From Clavaria fumosa (taxonomy: Eukaryota > Basidiomycota > Agaricomycetes > Agaricales > Clavariaceae), in contig OX637802.1 of assembly GCA_951802425.1 (NCBI GenBank), positions 1,488,001 to 1,552,000 of the forward strand: DNA of 64,000 nucleotides, written 5' to 3'. Position numbers and translations under genes: made by a program. The notes beneath the pieces are model-generated. The model was not told where the DNA came from. It worked only from the letters and a program-made list of their open reading frames with translations, and did not search any database. Shown here piece by piece: positions 24,635 to 37,112 of this stretch; positions within the stretch are counted from its first letter, which is position 1; each line of letters opens with the position of its first letter.

Positions 24635-27043
24635 TCATGAATACGATGTGGTTGAATTCAGGTGTGGACGCGTGGGATCCCGTTGCGGCTTGACACGGAA
24701 TTCGCCCAGGATACACACGTGACTGTTCAAAAATGTATCAAATCCTATGGCTTCCACAGGGTAACCAAGGACACTCACTCGGATGGGAAATGGGCGTTCG
24801 GGAATCCAACCACCTTTTCTAAATAGGAGCCGTCCACCTCCCCAAGTACAGCATTGACCGCCAAATTTGCGCTCCCATACCAAATATAATCGATGACGCC
24901 CTGGAAGCTCGGCGTATAGTTGGTTAACGGCAGCTCGCCATACGCCGCAAACGCGCTCTTCAGCCCAAGCCTGTGCCGCAAGCCGTCCGACGTGTACTTG
25001 CCGTACGTGTGCGACATAAAGTCTGCATGGTCGGGCGCGAGGTGCCCGTTCGCCAGGAACTGGTACACCCCAGAAGATGGCACTGAGTTGAAGTCCCCAC
25101 AGATGATGAGCGGGATCTTGGAGCCGTCCGAGTACACCGGATACTGTCTCACGCCGTTGGTCGATAAGAACTTGGCGCCGTCGCCATTGATACCGGGCGC
25201 GTCGTTTGTTGCATGGGGCAGTCTCGGCGGGTACCGGGCAAAGTCATTGGCAATCTTCTCGATTTCCTCTATGAGCAGCGCAACTTGAACGAGCTTCACA
25301 TCGCAGTATGCGGGGTCCCAATGGATGTGGGCGTTCGCGATGACAAAGCGCGTCCCTGTCTCTATCGATTCCAGAAGGCAGACGACAGTGATGTTGTCCT
25401 TGCCAAGAACACGATTGAACATGTCATCCGTCTTCTTGAAGTCAGGGCGTTGCATTGCCAAGGCATTGAATTCGATGAGCTGCTTCTCTACAAGCTTGTA
25501 CCTGCAGGGAAGGGAGAAAACAAAATGAGTCCATACTGAATATGCATGAGATGAGCACTACACGCGTACTTTGATTTCTTGTAGAATGTGGCACACCCAT
25601 CGACCTGCCGCTGGTCCGCGGGACTCATAGTCTTGTATCTCGATTTGGGCCAATATACCCCTTCGTAGTCTTGACCCACGAGATTCTTGACGAAATAGTC
25701 CTCATACTGAGCGATGCCTACTTCCTGCAGGCACAAGAAGTCGGCGTCGTAGTTCATGACCTCTGTCAGAATGAGTTCCTTGCGATACTCCCAGCTCAAT
25801 GCCCAGCTAGGCGTGTAGCCATACAACCGCTCCGTTGCATACTTTTCGCATAGGATGTTGTAGGAGAGCACTGAGAATTGTTCGGTAGCCGGGTCTGCAC
25901 TGAGGGCTTCTCTCTCGGGGCCGGAGATGAGAGATCTCCACACGCGTTCAGGGGGCGGTATTGGCACTGGACAAGAATCGCGGAGATAGGAGATGAGAGC
26001 GGCGGTGCCATCTCTCTGGACAATCTGCTTCAGCGCAGCATCAAAGGGGTTGCCCTCAATGCCTAGCGTCTGCAGTTGGTGCAAGCTCCCAAGTTCCGGC
26101 GGTAACGTGCTGATCTGGTTATCGAAGAGGTAAAGCTCTTTCAGCTGTGTGCACATACCCAACTCGGGAGGTACGGATGAAAGGCTATTCCCGGAGAGAT
26201 CGAGCAGCTCCAGGTGTCGTAGCTTGGATATTTGCGACGGCAGGGAGGAGAGCGCGTTGTGGTTCAGGTACAAGTTGACGAGGAACGTGAAGGAGAAAAG
26301 GCCTGATGTGGACGGGATGTTTTTTATGCTCACTCCGCCCATGTCAAGCGATGTCCATGTGCTTTCCGGCGGGCGACTCGCGGTGGGTCGAGGGACCTCC
26401 GATATTGGGCCCACTGTAGATGAAGGGTGATTGACGAGAGAAGGGGGTGAATTTGATTCCAGTGCTGAAGAAGATGCGGGTGAGCCATCGGGTTTGCCGT
26501 TGATCTCGAGCAGCTTATTAGGGTTCGTAATGGGGATGACCGCCTTGGCCACGGTGCGAGAGGCCATTGCGCTTGCTCTGGCACGATGATGAGGGGACCG
26601 CGACGAGCGTATCATCTAAATGGGTGGTTCAGTCATCCGCAAATTCCAGAGCAAGGGGAAGTGCGTACGTCGCACTTGAGCAACTGTTGTTGCCAATGGG
26701 CTGTCATGATTTGGCCTGAACCGTCTCCTGGAGACTCGTGAACGACTGCATGTTGTTGGTGAGCGTGACCGTTCGGAGGTGATGAATAGTGCGACACGGA
26801 GTTGTGGTGGTGGTGGTGGTGGAGAGGGAGGGGTGGATGACTGGTCAATTGGTGTGGGAGGTGACTTGAGAGGGGTTGCAATGAGCTGTGGGTTCCATTT
26901 GTGTAGATTGCATAGCCTGGTGAGGGCGGAGGTGGAGCTGGTTGTGTCCCAAGGACGGGATGGTGGGTGCGAGACCAAGGGGACTGGTCGTGGTGTGTGG
27001 GCAACTTGTGGGCGATACCCGGAGATTGCTGAGGGTAGTACAT
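24635..27043 (-). CDS. CCR4: CCR4-NOT complex catalytic subunit, poly(A)-specific deadenylase
   Basis: Shortens mRNA poly(A) tails in the cytoplasm as part of CCR4-NOT. Four exons (27043-26669, 26615-25570, 25501-24779, 24722-24635) give 743 residues. The N-terminus is Gln/His/Pro-rich with a run of His, typical of fungal Ccr4. Then come QLLKCDMIRSSRSPHHRARA, three to five leucine-rich repeats (NLYLNHNALSSLPSQISKL; LDLSGNSLSSVPPELG; LYLFDNQISTLPPELG) that bind the NOT scaffold, and the EEP nuclease domain. Catalytic landmarks are SYNILCEKYA, FLCLQEVG (metal-binding Glu), ANAHIHWDP, ICGDFNSVPSSGVY and, across the last intron, FPSDHVCILGEFRVK (catalytic Asp-His). All expected residues are intact. 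The introns are 53, 68 and 56 nt. The gene is divergent from MVD1. Confidence 0.96.
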
Positions 27044-27400
27044 TGCATTTGGCGGGTTCTAGAAGCTGGTTTAAGATATTGGCGGCGACGAGGACGGCTG
27101 GTCGAGGTGAAGGTGGTCGACAGCGAGAAGGACCGAGGAGATTTGAGTGTAGTTTTCTGCTCTCCAGGCTTGCCTGAAGGGGAACCGCACGACGCCTGCA
27201 CGAGACTCTGAGTGCGTGGCGCTTTCCAAGGGACGAAGTTGAGCGCAAAGACGATGTGCGGCGAGGTCGACGCTGTTCTTGTCAGTGACGACGGGTTGGC
27301 GGTGAAAGCAGTCAGGATTTGGCCCGAGCAACTCTGCTATCCGATATCCGACAGGGGACCACTTTCAGCCGCCGCCCCCTTTTTTTTGGTCGCCATCATC
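27044..27400. promoter_or_regulatory. Shared divergent promoter region (CCR4 / MVD1)
   Basis: About 360 nt between the start codons of CCR4 (minus) and MVD1 (plus). Both promoters must be here. A T/C-rich stretch just upstream of the MVD1 ATG (27375-27390) resembles the pyrimidine tracts often found at fungal transcription starts. Confidence 0.45.
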
Positions 27401-28747
27401 ATGGCCGTCGTCGTCCACCAAGCCACCGCTTCGGCTCCAATTAACATAGCCTGCATAAAGTAAGTGGCGAATATTCGTGGCTCGTCGTCTCCTCAACGCT
27501 CTGCAACTAGGTACTGGGGCAAACGCGACACCAAGCTTATCTTACCCGTTAATTCGTCGCTCTCAGTGACCATCAACCAAGATCATCTTCGTTCCACGAC
27601 CACTTCGCGTGCTGATCCTTCTTTTGGCCGTGACACCTTATGGCTAAACGGCGTTGAAGACGAGATAAAGCCAAGCGGTCGTCTGTCGACCTGCATCTCT
27701 CAACTCAAGCGTCTCCGAGCAGAATTAGTGGAGGCAAAGGACCCTAACGCACCCAAGGTGCGGGGTCTCTGCGCGTGACTCTATCTGAAAGCCTCTGTCC
27801 ATGGTGACCTTTGAACCGTCCAGCTTTCATCCTGGCCCGTGCACATCTGCTCCTACAACAACTTCCCGACCGCTGCAGGCCTCGCTTCCTCTGCATCTGG
27901 ATTCGCCGCTCTCGTGGTCTCCCTCGCCGCACTGTACAAGCTACCCTGTGATTCCTCCCAGCTTTCCCTCATCGCCCGCCAGGGCTCAGGCTCCGCTTGC
28001 CGTTCCCTCTTCGGGGGCTTTGTCGCCTGGGAAATGGGTATCCTTCCTGACGGCTCAGACAGCCTCGCCGTGCAAGTCGCGCCGCAGTCGCACTGGGATG
28101 ATATTCACGCGCTCATCTGTGTCATCTCTGACGCCAAGAAAGGAACCTCCAGCACTGCCGGCATGCAACGCACAGTGGAAACCTCCCCTCTTCTCCAGTA
28201 TCGCGCTTCCCACATCGTACCGCAGCGCATGAAGGACATTACTGCAGCTATATTGGACAGGGATTTCGATATGTTTGCGAGGATCACCATGGCCGACTCG
28301 AACCAGTTCCACGCAGTCGCGTTGGACACGGATCCACCCATCTTCTACATGAATGACGCCTCTCGTGGTGTCATTGCGCTCATCACCGAGTACAATCGCA
28401 TCGCGCTCGCGACCTCCAAATCACACAAGGCTGCTTACACCTTTGACGCCGGTCCAAATGCGGTGATATACGCACCGTCTGCAAACATGAAAGAGATCGT
28501 CGAGCTGATCATCAAATACTTTCCCCAAGTGGCACCATTCGAAGATCCATTTCGAATGTTTGTCGAATCCCCGCACGGTCCCATTGGGAGGGTAGTAGAT
28601 GGCTTCAATGAGGGTGTCACAAAAGTATTTGATACCGGAGTTGTGTCGAGACTTATCCATACCAAGGTTGGTGATGGACCGAGGATCCTGGGAGAAAACG
28701 AGAGCTTGTTGGATGTCAATGGTTTGCCCAAGGTTTTGAGCCAGTAG
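27401..28747 (+). CDS. MVD1: Mevalonate diphosphate decarboxylase
   Basis: Makes isopentenyl diphosphate from mevalonate diphosphate with ATP, the last step of the mevalonate pathway that feeds ergosterol synthesis (yeast MVD1/ERG19). Three exons (27401-27459, 27511-27757, 27824-28747) give 409 residues, the usual length. Motifs: INIACIKYWGKRDTKLILP at the start, NNFPTAAGLASSASGFAAL (GHMP ATP-binding loop), RQGSGSACRSLFGGFVAW, and near the C-terminus TFDAGPNAVIY (D-x-G-P-N). Introns are 51 and 66 nt, and the first falls inside the conserved K-Y-W codon run, as in relatives. All key residues appear intact. It is a housekeeping gene, divergent from CCR4. Confidence 0.97.
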
Positions 28748-28984
28748 GTGATGCTTGATATGTTGGGTGTCTTCGTTCAGTTCTTGGTTATCGGAGTTGT
28801 TCTTCACTGTTTGAAACATTAAAAGGCGTGTAACTTCAGCAACATGTCAATGTACACCCATCTTGGAGAAATCTGTCCACCAATACTTCGACTTGTCCGT
28901 TTTTACGCAATGTTCCGACTGCAGCTTGCACTTTTTAAAGGGGTGATCACGTGGGCATGCACAAAGTTGACGGCCTCCACCAGC

Positions 28985-31900
28985 ATGAAAGCGCCCCCAT
29001 CGACGAAGCTAGTATACACAATCGCAGGTAGTTCCGAGCACAGCAAGGATTTCGTCGCGGAAAATGTTCTCTATGACCATCCCTTTGATCATCTCAGTCG
29101 CTGGACCGCGACCCACCAGCAACCAATTGCCTCTCGCTGGCTCCTACTCAAATTACAGCACTTGAGCGCGCTAAGTGAGTGCTGCCAGCCGCATCTGCGT
29201 ATGCGGCGCCTTTGTTGAAGCTGTTATAGCAAGGATTACGTTCGGCAAGGTGTGGGTAACCTTCCGGGTCCTTGCGGTTCACATAACTGACCGCCCACGC
29301 CTCCCGTGCAGTATTACAAGCGTGCGTACTGACCGTCTTGCCATTGTTTAATCTCAATCTTTCCTTTTCAAGAACATGCTTGCAACATGAAGGAGTTCAA
29401 GGTTTTCGTTGGGACGCAGCCGGATTCTCTCAAGGAAGCGCTCCACGCCGGACTCAAGAACGACAACGTGCCCGAAACGTTTGAGCTGCGACACACCAAG
29501 GACATGGGCGTGGCGTTTCTTGTTCAGTATGTCAAAATTGTCCCCATTTCGTGAGTTCCTTCCTTCTGGAAATGAAAAAAATACACGCAAGGCTGCTGAA
29601 TAAGAAACCGATAGCGCACATACTCAAAGTTTCCACACATCCATTTGGTACGTGGCGCTCTTTGGAATTTCAGACGCCGCGTATGTCAAGAAGGTGCAGC
29701 ACGTCCAAGATGAAGTGCGTCTTTTTTTCTCCCCAGTGCCACACCCGCTGGGAGCCGCCCTCTGTCGCTGAATCATGATCCCCCCACGGAACAACAACCA
29801 CAGTATCTCGAGCACCTGACTCTTTCACATATACTGGCCCATCTCCGCCGTCGCCGCCTCCTTACGCCATACCGCTCAATCCTGGAGAGGTCCGGCTACA
29901 ACCTGGAACATCCGCTGGTCACGCAACTGTACTCGGCGCTTGTGCTGAAGGGCGACTTCATACAGGCCACGCGTCTATTCGAGGACATGGCGGCACGGGG
30001 ACTGCTTGAGCAATATTTGAGAAGTATGGAGATCAGAGCAGAGTGGACGAGGGTCACACCATCTCCATCGACCCCCACCGCCCCCGACGATATCTTGTGT
30101 TCCCCGGACGAGCAGCCGCCACCCTCTTACCCGTCCCCCCGGGGCGGGCATGCGATGTGCATCGACACCGCCACCTCGCAGATCTACCTGCTAGGTGGCT
30201 ACGACGGCACCCACGAGCTGTCCGATTTCTGGGTATACTCGATCCCAGATAACCGGTGGACGCTGCTGAGTGCGGACACGGAGAAAGAGAAGAATGGTCC
30301 TGGGAGGAGGTGTTGTCACAAGATCGTCTGGGATGAGAAGAGTGGCTGCATCTATCTATTGGGGAGGCTGGGCAGCGACGTGGAGATGCCAGGCAATGTG
30401 AATAGTGGAGAAAGTAATGGCGTGGGTAGCAGCAGTGCCGCCCCTGTTGCTGGCGCACTGCCAGGCGCAGACGAAACCGACGACATTCGACATCAGGTAG
30501 AGCTGCTGATGGGAGGTGCAGCCACACCAACACAGAAAGCGTTTGCTTATTGCTCCGAATTCCATCGCTATCATACCCGAGGGCTCGATGCTGGAAAGTG
30601 GGATCTCCTCTCTTTCGACACTGCCGTACGTGTTTCCTCTGATTCTATTCAACCAAGAATCATCACTCACATCCTTGGGTAATCATGCAGTCTGCAGGTG
30701 GACCGTCGTTAATCTTCGACCATCAGATGGTCATGGATTCTCAAGACCAAATGCTCTATGTCTTTGGAGGACGTGTCGTCGATGGCGATCGGGATGAAAC
30801 CAGATACTCTGGTCTGTACTCGTACAATGTCAAGACCAGCAAGTGGAAGCGACTGCAGTGCGTGCACAGTTCTTACCCTTTGCCGCTCAATTCACAGTAT
30901 CCATTGTTGTCACTGCTCCACAGGACGGCAGAGTCCAATGGCGGCAGCGGTGTCCATATTCCGTCGCGTTTCGGTAGGTCCTGCCACCTCCTAGTCTGCC
31001 AAATTTTGTTCGAGCCTAGCTTCATAATGGGTGTCGTGGTTTTCCCAGGGCATTCGATGATTCTCGATCCTCCGACTCGCACGCTGTATATCTTTGCTGG
31101 CCAGCGCGACGATAAGTACCTCTCCGACATGTACGCGTACGATCTGCGAACTGCCCTCGCCACGCAGTTGTATGCGGACTTCACCGCTAGTGGTGGGCCC
31201 GACGCGAGCTTCACGCAGAGGGCGGTGGGAGATCCAAGCGAACGAGAAATCTACGTGTACGCCGTTGTTTTATTTATTTATGGTAGCGTCGTAGACTGGT
31301 TCATTGATTTTTTTGCCCGCGTTACCAGATTCTGTGGGCTGACTAAAGCTCTGCCACACCACCCAGTTACTGTCCTCCGAGCTGATGCGCCAAACTGGGT
31401 CTACCGATACGACACCCAACCTGGGAAATGGGCAGAGATCCGGTTCGGCCGCTCAGAGTCTTCCGCGGGTGGTGGAGCGGTGGAACCGCAGCCGCGGTAT
31501 GCGTCGCAAATTGTGTATCATCCTGGGAAGAAGATGGTATTTATGCACGGTGGAAATGCGGGGCTCGTGGGCAGTAGTGCAGCCGGCGATGGAGACGCAG
31601 AGGGAGATGCGGCCGCGGAAGGGGGGGATGCTGCTGTAAATGCTGATGCTTTAAAAGAGAAGGAGAAGAGGTTAGACGATTTGTGGTGTATGTTACTCAG
31701 ACGGTGAGTACTCTGAACGTCGTCCAACCTTGCGTCAAGATTGACCGCGATTTGCATTAGATCTAGCCTGGAGGAGATCCTCCGCAGAGCCACGTATCGT
31801 ATTCGCAGACAACAGCGAGTCTGGTCCCTCGTTTGTACCCATACTCCACCGCTCACGTCTGCGGGACTTGCAGGTTCGTCGAATTGGCGACGCGAGGATC

Positions 31901-32366
31901 CCACATACAAGCTCTCGGCTTTCTGCGGAACGAGGTCAGCAGCATGGTCGATCACAATGACATAAAGGAAAGCCTTGAGTTCAGAGGGCTGGTGGAACAC
32001 CTATTACCCCCAGGCTCGGGGTCCCTCGAAGCGGTGCCAGTTGTTCACCAGACCAAGGTAGCTGTGGACTCAACCGTGGAGGACTCGCCAGGCTGGACAA
32101 ACAAACTAGGCGAAGAGAGTGACGAGCTCGTCAACGATTTTAGTCGAGAGCCGTCCTTGTCTAAATTGCTGTGCGCGGCAGACGATCCGGAAGAATGGGA
32201 TGATACTGCAATGCCGAAGAGCCAGTCCGTGACTGGCCCGTTGTACACACAACGGATGGACGTCTTTGAGAGTTTGTTGGATTTTGTCGGGGACAAGTAT
32301 AGGCAGCCAAGAAAAGGCCTGATGGAACTGATCGATGGTGCCTGTTGGAGGAATACTGCTATGTAA
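28985..32366 (+). CDS. MKLN1: Muskelin, Kelch-repeat subunit of the CTLH/GID ubiquitin ligase
   Basis: Muskelin is a subunit of the CTLH (GID) E3 complex. Twelve exons give 891 residues: 28985-29174, 29230-29249 (20 nt), 29312-29321 (10 nt), 29373-29550, 29615-29714, 29804-30625, 30691-30857, 30924-30973, 31049-31256, 31329-31703, 31761-31823 and 31874-32366. In order: a discoidin-like N-terminus (HSKDFVAENVLYDHPFDHLS, ITFGK, HACNMKEFKVFVG, SIWYVALFGI), a LisH/CTLH region (YNLEHPLVTQLYSALVLKGD), then Kelch blades (GGHAMCIDTATSQIYLLGGY; GPSLIFDHQMVMDSQDQM; RTLYIFAGQRDDKYLSDMY; IVYHPGKKMVFMHGG) and a helical C-terminus (LYTQRMDVFESLLDFVGDK). The splice into exon 10 uses donor GTACGC so that EIYVFCGLTK is read; the exon-11 donor (GTCCCT) is the weakest call. 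An upstream in-frame ATG at 28844 is possible but lacks family support. Confidence 0.93.
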
Positions 32367-32498
32367 TGTGCGTTGCCTGTTCTTGACTAGGACTTTGTAT
32401 CCTTCCTCTTCCTTGCACGTCTGACATTTTGAGCGACTCGCAGTAACATGTACATTTACCACACAACATGACTATTCTGAACATTCTTTGCTGTCGCT

Positions 32499-33119
32499 TT
32501 ACAACATGCTCTTGAGCACGTTGTCACCTTGCACAAGGATGCATGGACCTCCGTACACTATCCGATCAGCCATTTCGTTCTCTTTGATGTAATTGGCAAC
32601 CGCAGCGTCCTCCGCACCAGGCTGGAGCCATAGCGCAGGGACTTGCAATTCCTTCGCCTGTTCGAGGATGGCAAGGGTCACCTGCAGAAACGGGCAAAGT
32701 GTCAGAGAAGATCGTGTCCCCAACTCGTACCCACTTTCGGCGGAGTGACTATGCTGATGGACGTCTTGGATGGATCGGGTAGTTTGGATATATCCGGCAC
32801 GGTCAAACATCCTTGAAGCTCGGTCTCTTTCTGCAATACGCGCTAACTTGTAGCCCAAGTGCATCATGATATGGATAGAGACTCACTGGATGCACAGGGA
32901 CGACAGATTTCTCGTGCTGTAGGTACCACTGCAAGACCTACATTTAATACAAAGGCAGGGCCCGGTCTGTGCTGTATTCCGAGAAAAACATAAAGAACAG
33001 CTCACCTTGGTGCCGTATTTCGCCTCATCTTTGGAGGCACCGACGACAGCAAACTGAGGAGAGCTGAAGAAGACCTTCTGGATATTTTCAAGACTTGGAA
33101 TCTGAGAGGTCATTATCAA
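32499..33119 (-). CDS. CoA-binding domain protein (YccU-like)
   Basis: Four exons, all phase 0 (33119-33006, 32937-32887, 32830-32735, 32681-32499), code 147 residues forming a single Rossmann-type CoA-binding domain. Family landmarks are FAVVGASKDEAKYGTKVLQW (nucleotide-binding loop), VVPVHPKETELQGC, ISIVTPPK and VPALWLQPGAEDAAV, ending GPCILVQ. Such proteins bind CoA or a related nucleotide; their metabolic role is not settled. A second Met at 33113 could be the true start. Introns are 68, 56 and 53 nt. No targeting signal is visible, so a cytosolic location is likely. Confidence 0.89.
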
Positions 33120-34064
33120 CAGTGCGTGCCGTCGTTCTTCCGTATTCCTGCGTGTGAGAAACTACGATACCGGGTGCTCAGAGCACATGAAATCCGCTGA
33201 GCACTCCCAGAGGCCAGATGATGCTTTCTATACATCAAGTCAGGGTATTGTAAAAACAGTACAGGATCATACGGGGGTGGTTTTGCACGTCAAGCACTGG
33301 TCTGCCTCTCTTCAGTACGTGCTCAGCCTTTTTCTCGGCGACACCAACGCGTCAAATAAGCAAGCCATGATTATCAGAACGTTGACGTTATTCGCCTGTG
33401 GGCGCTCACGCGTCGACGATAGCAACGACTAGCGGTTGTCACAAACCAACCAGAAACGCACTGATGTTTGATCGGGCTGAAGGCTGTATGGCACGTAATG
33501 GCAGAGAGATTACATTCAAAAGATGGAATCTTTCGGACGTGTAAGGCCTAACCAGTATTGGAGCGTCGGCTGTCATTTGTCGACGCCCAAATTCTTTGTC
33601 GGATAATTCACCGGACGTGAAGTGATCCGAAGGAGACTACCAAACGGATATAATCTTCGCACTATCATACGGTAGCCAATCATGCATGCCATCATACACT
33701 AGTAGTAACGCCCGAGGCACCATCGGCACTGGAGTTGTGAACAACCTAGTTGAGATAGGGTTGGTGTTTAGAAAGCGGAACACAACTTTTATTGAAATAC
33801 ATTGTACAGGAAGAACAAAGGGGGAAGGCGCAGCCTCTCGTTAGTGTTCGTGATATGGTCAAGATACGCACAAGACGAGTGGAAAGAGAACCGTTGCAGG
33901 GGTCGCTGAGGCAGCGTGAGTCTAGTAGGCATAGGATGCGTCGTATAAAGAGTACAAGAAAGCGAAAGACGAAGAGGAAACGAGTTGGCCAGCGCTCAAT
34001 AATCCGTTCGAGTGACGATGAGAAAAGGAAAAAACGAATCAGCATCAACTCCCTTGAGCCAAGA
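33120..34064. other. Intergenic, about 0.9 kb
   Basis: This is the upstream flank of the CoA-binding gene and the 3' flank of the DUF6593-like gene. A plus-strand frame at 33154-33432 and a basic frame at 33792-34373 (antisense to the next gene) show no family features. I see no gene, repeat or RNA here. Confidence 0.45.
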
Positions 34065-35595
34065 TCACCGAACCCCCGCGACATCGGTCGGACTGTACGC
34101 AGGCGGGGGACTGAAAAACGTCTGTGTCATCGGGGTGAGAGGAGGCTGCGAGCCCAAAATTCGTATCCAGTCACTAGCGTCCGCGTCATTTGTTCGCGTC
34201 GTTTTTCGGCTCGTACTCGTCAACCCCTCCAGAGGCGGCAGGGGCGGTGGCGGGAGTGGTCGGCGAGAATTCGTGGAGTTGGACCGGCTGTGAGTCGCCC
34301 CCCGGTTTTTCAGGAGGGAGTCGGAGCGCACCGGCGGCAGAGAACGGCCGAATTCAGAAGATGTGGAGGATGACAACGACGATGGCTTGGACGGCGACGA
34401 GCCGGGAGACGTGTGAGGCGTCGGAGGACTCGGAAGCCTCCTCCACGGACGTGCGCTCGCGCATGTTGAAGAAGAGGAGGATTCTTTCCTGTGAAGCGTC
34501 TTGTGCGCCGCGTCTGTGCCAGTGGGAGACTGGTCTTGGAAGAGGTCATGTGAGGAGGCATTGCGGTGGGACCACATCCATGGTTTGTGTGGTGCACATT
34601 CCGGACTATCATGATCGACGTCGAGGCGCGACGGGTGGACCGGCGTGGAGCTGGACGGGCAGTGGGTGAGCACTTTGACAGTGCTGAAGATAGGTTTCCC
34701 AAGATCGCTCTCTAGGGGGTGCTTGGACTCGGAAGTCGACGGCCGACGCGCTCGCAAATCACTGACACTGCGTGAGAAGGATGGCACTTGGTAGGTATGT
34801 TCGCGTCTAGCGAGCGTCCGGAACTGCGCCAAGGACACAGGTGGTGACGAGGTAGGGGTTTCTGGCGTGTGACCTTTCAGGCCGTCGCTGCGTCCTTCTT
34901 TCCGAGACGGAGGGAGGCTCTTCCAGTCGTACGCATCCGTTACAAGGAGGAGCGAGGTGATGAGAAGATAATCGAGAAGAAGGATAGATACGCCACGATG
35001 TGTAGGCACACGCGCAACACCATTCTTATCTTGTATCGTCTCGTACACTTTCAACTGAGGCAAGTTGGAGCCATCTGCCAATTGCAAAGTGGCAATAGGC
35101 CCAGAGACGGTTCGAGTGACGCACTTGCGGGGAAAGTTAGCAAACAGGAGGGGAGAACCGCAAATAAGGTATGCGTACATGGTACACTGCACCGACTCGC
35201 TTCCATCTGAGTGAATGAGGGAAGTTGGGTAGCATGAATCTACGAGGCCTGGGACAAGATGCATTCAGTCGAAGCGTCCTGCCGACATGTCCGTCAAATG
35301 GAAATCACCTAAGCAGAGTCGCAGGCTCCAGGAGAGCCTCAGCTGACTTCCACCAGCTGCCATGGAATCGAAGAATGACGCCATCCCACCCTTCCCGTTT
35401 GGCGCGCACAATGGGTGGCCAATGAATGTCTGCGAGCTTGAGCTGTTCGCCTCTTGAAAAGGCAGGTCTCGTGGCGGTCGTCCTGGCACCTTTAGTTGTC
35501 ACGGTATACAAAGGCAGCTTTTCGTCGTCGTCATGGATCTCGCAGTCCAGAAACGAGCTCTTGGAAAGCTTGAGGGTGATCAGAGGTGTTTTCAT
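34065..35595 (-). CDS. DUF6593-like protein with long disordered tail
   Basis: The N-terminal half (TPLITLKLSKSSFLDCEIHD; LPLYTVTTKGARTT; LPQLKVYETIQDKNG; GVSILLLDYLLITSLLLVTD) looks like a compact beta domain of the basidiomycete DUF6593 type, ending in a hydrophobic helix-like segment. About 270 residues rich in Ser, Pro and Arg follow and should be disordered (RRPLPPPPLPPLEGLTS). Exons: 35595-35348 (donor GTCAGC) or to 35354 (donor GTGGAA), 35278-35179 and 35123-34065; both first donors keep the frame. The last exon is well supported. The function of DUF6593 is not known. The call is by pattern only; the long tail is unusual for that family. Confidence 0.66.
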
Positions 35596-36403
35596 GGTCT
35601 CTGTTGCTCTACTCTCAGTGTCAGTAGAAGAGATAGATGGCAGGCGAATAATGAGCACACACCAAGGGTAAGTAGGCGTTGGGAAAGCAGAAAAAGAGAT
35701 GGGAGCAGAAGGTGGAGGAATCAGCACCGGGTGTTAGACCGCTGACGACCAGCGGCGACAGGGAGGCATGAGCCGGATCGTAGGCGGATGAATACGGCGT
35801 TATCAATGTGAGCTAACGCCATCATCCATTGCATGTGTTCGGGTGATGGGAAAAGGTGGAGACGACGAACGAGCGACTACCATCACCGTCCTTGGTAAGG
35901 GTACACCCACGTCGCTTGATATGTCAGCAGATATGGGTGCCGTCGACGTCCGTGTGCGAAAGATCTCAAGCAAGCAGATCACTGGACCATCAAGGCAATC
36001 GTTGGTGTCGTTCTTGGCCGCGAGCTGGTTGTGCGGAGGTCCGACTCGGATGGCTCGCTTGGACGCGCGACGCTATTTCCCCAAGTGACCAGTCGCGCCT
36101 AGCCGGATAAATTACTGCCCCGTTTTTTTTTTCACTCGGTACCATTTATCAATAGCGGATGCAATCGTACAAACAAACGTTTCTCAACTATGTCCTGCAA
36201 TGTCGCTGGCAAATGCCTGGGACGATATGATTGGTAGTTTTGCACACGCCGGGGTCGACCGTGTCCAGACAGATCGAGCCGGCTAACGACACGATAGTCT
36301 AACCGGTGTGCAAGCAGAAGGATCTGCATTCGTAGTCGTATGTGAAAAGTGCCGATCCTTTCCGCGTGAACATTCTGCCCTCAGGGGTTGAGAAACCCGC
36401 CAA
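35596..36403. other. Intergenic, about 0.8 kb
   Basis: Upstream of the DUF6593-like gene and downstream of TEN1. A short poly-T run is at 36123-36132. Plus-strand frames at 35843-36110 have no supporting features. No gene was recognised. Confidence 0.45.
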
Positions 36404-36961
36404 CTATCCTATTTCTCCACCCTCTCGAGTATAGCTTCTGTGCGTCTTGAGGTCTTCAACCATTTGGTGCCACGAGGGTAACTCAAGGTCATGAGCGGGT
36501 ACGACGACCAATGCCCTGACTACGATGTGCGCATCAATTCGCGTCGGTGATGGCTCGTGCAGCGGCAGAGTTGGTATCTGCAAGGGCTCCTACAGTCATC
36601 GCGTAAGTGAAAAGAAGCGGCGCGTCCGCCGCTACTGCTTGAGAGTTTGGCTTGGGCGGCAGAGTAGCAAGTGCATACAGCGGTGTTCGGCACGTACATC
36701 TGCTCTTTCCAAGTCGCCAACGACGACGACCACGGCACCCGTGTCTCGAACCCAGAAGCTTGTCGGATGCACGCACAAGCTGACGTCGGCTAACAACGCA
36801 GCGTCGCCGTCTTGAATTAGTATCAACGCTGTAAAGGGGTCATACGAGACCATCTGGCCCGCGACGCGAACTTTGCGACCAAGCAAGGAAGGGCGGGGAA
36901 CAACGACGGAGGCGAGGGTCACGCAGCGCCCTACTTCAGGAAGCTGATTGGATGTGCGCAT
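36404..36961 (-). CDS. TEN1: Ten1, OB-fold subunit of the CST telomere-capping complex
   Basis: Two exons, 36961-36698 and 36589-36404, give 149 residues, a normal Ten1 size. CST (Cdc13/Ctc1-Stn1-Ten1) caps telomeric single strands and aids lagging-strand fill-in. The exon-1 strand pattern is that of a Ten1 OB-fold: LLGRKVRVAGQMVSYDPFTA, ALILIQDGDAALLADVSLCV, DTGAVVVVVGDLE. Exon 2 continues LQIPTLPLHEPSPTRIDAHI, VVRALVVVPAHDLE and a C-terminal helix (SWHQMVEDLKTH). The intron is 108 nt, GTACGT...GTAG, longer than most here, but both sides are phase 0 and any reading through it meets stops. Identification rests on the OB-fold pattern and size, not a unique motif, so Stn1-type or other small OB proteins are alternatives. 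Confidence 0.74.
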
Positions 36962-37112
36962 CCCAGCCTCGGCTCTGCTGCACGTCGACTCAGCGAGCCA
37001 AGAGGTTGGGAATTCGGAGCGACTCCGGACTGTGGTCGCAGGTGATGGGGCGTGGAGTGACGCTGAGTGCAACTTGCCACAATCCGATACTGTACTCCTA
37101 CACGCTACAGCG

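Noticed and set aside
33792..34373. 193-codon basic plus-strand frame
   Set aside because: It is antisense to the 3' end of the DUF6593-like gene and shows only Arg/Lys-rich low complexity, an image of the opposite strand's Ser/Pro bias.
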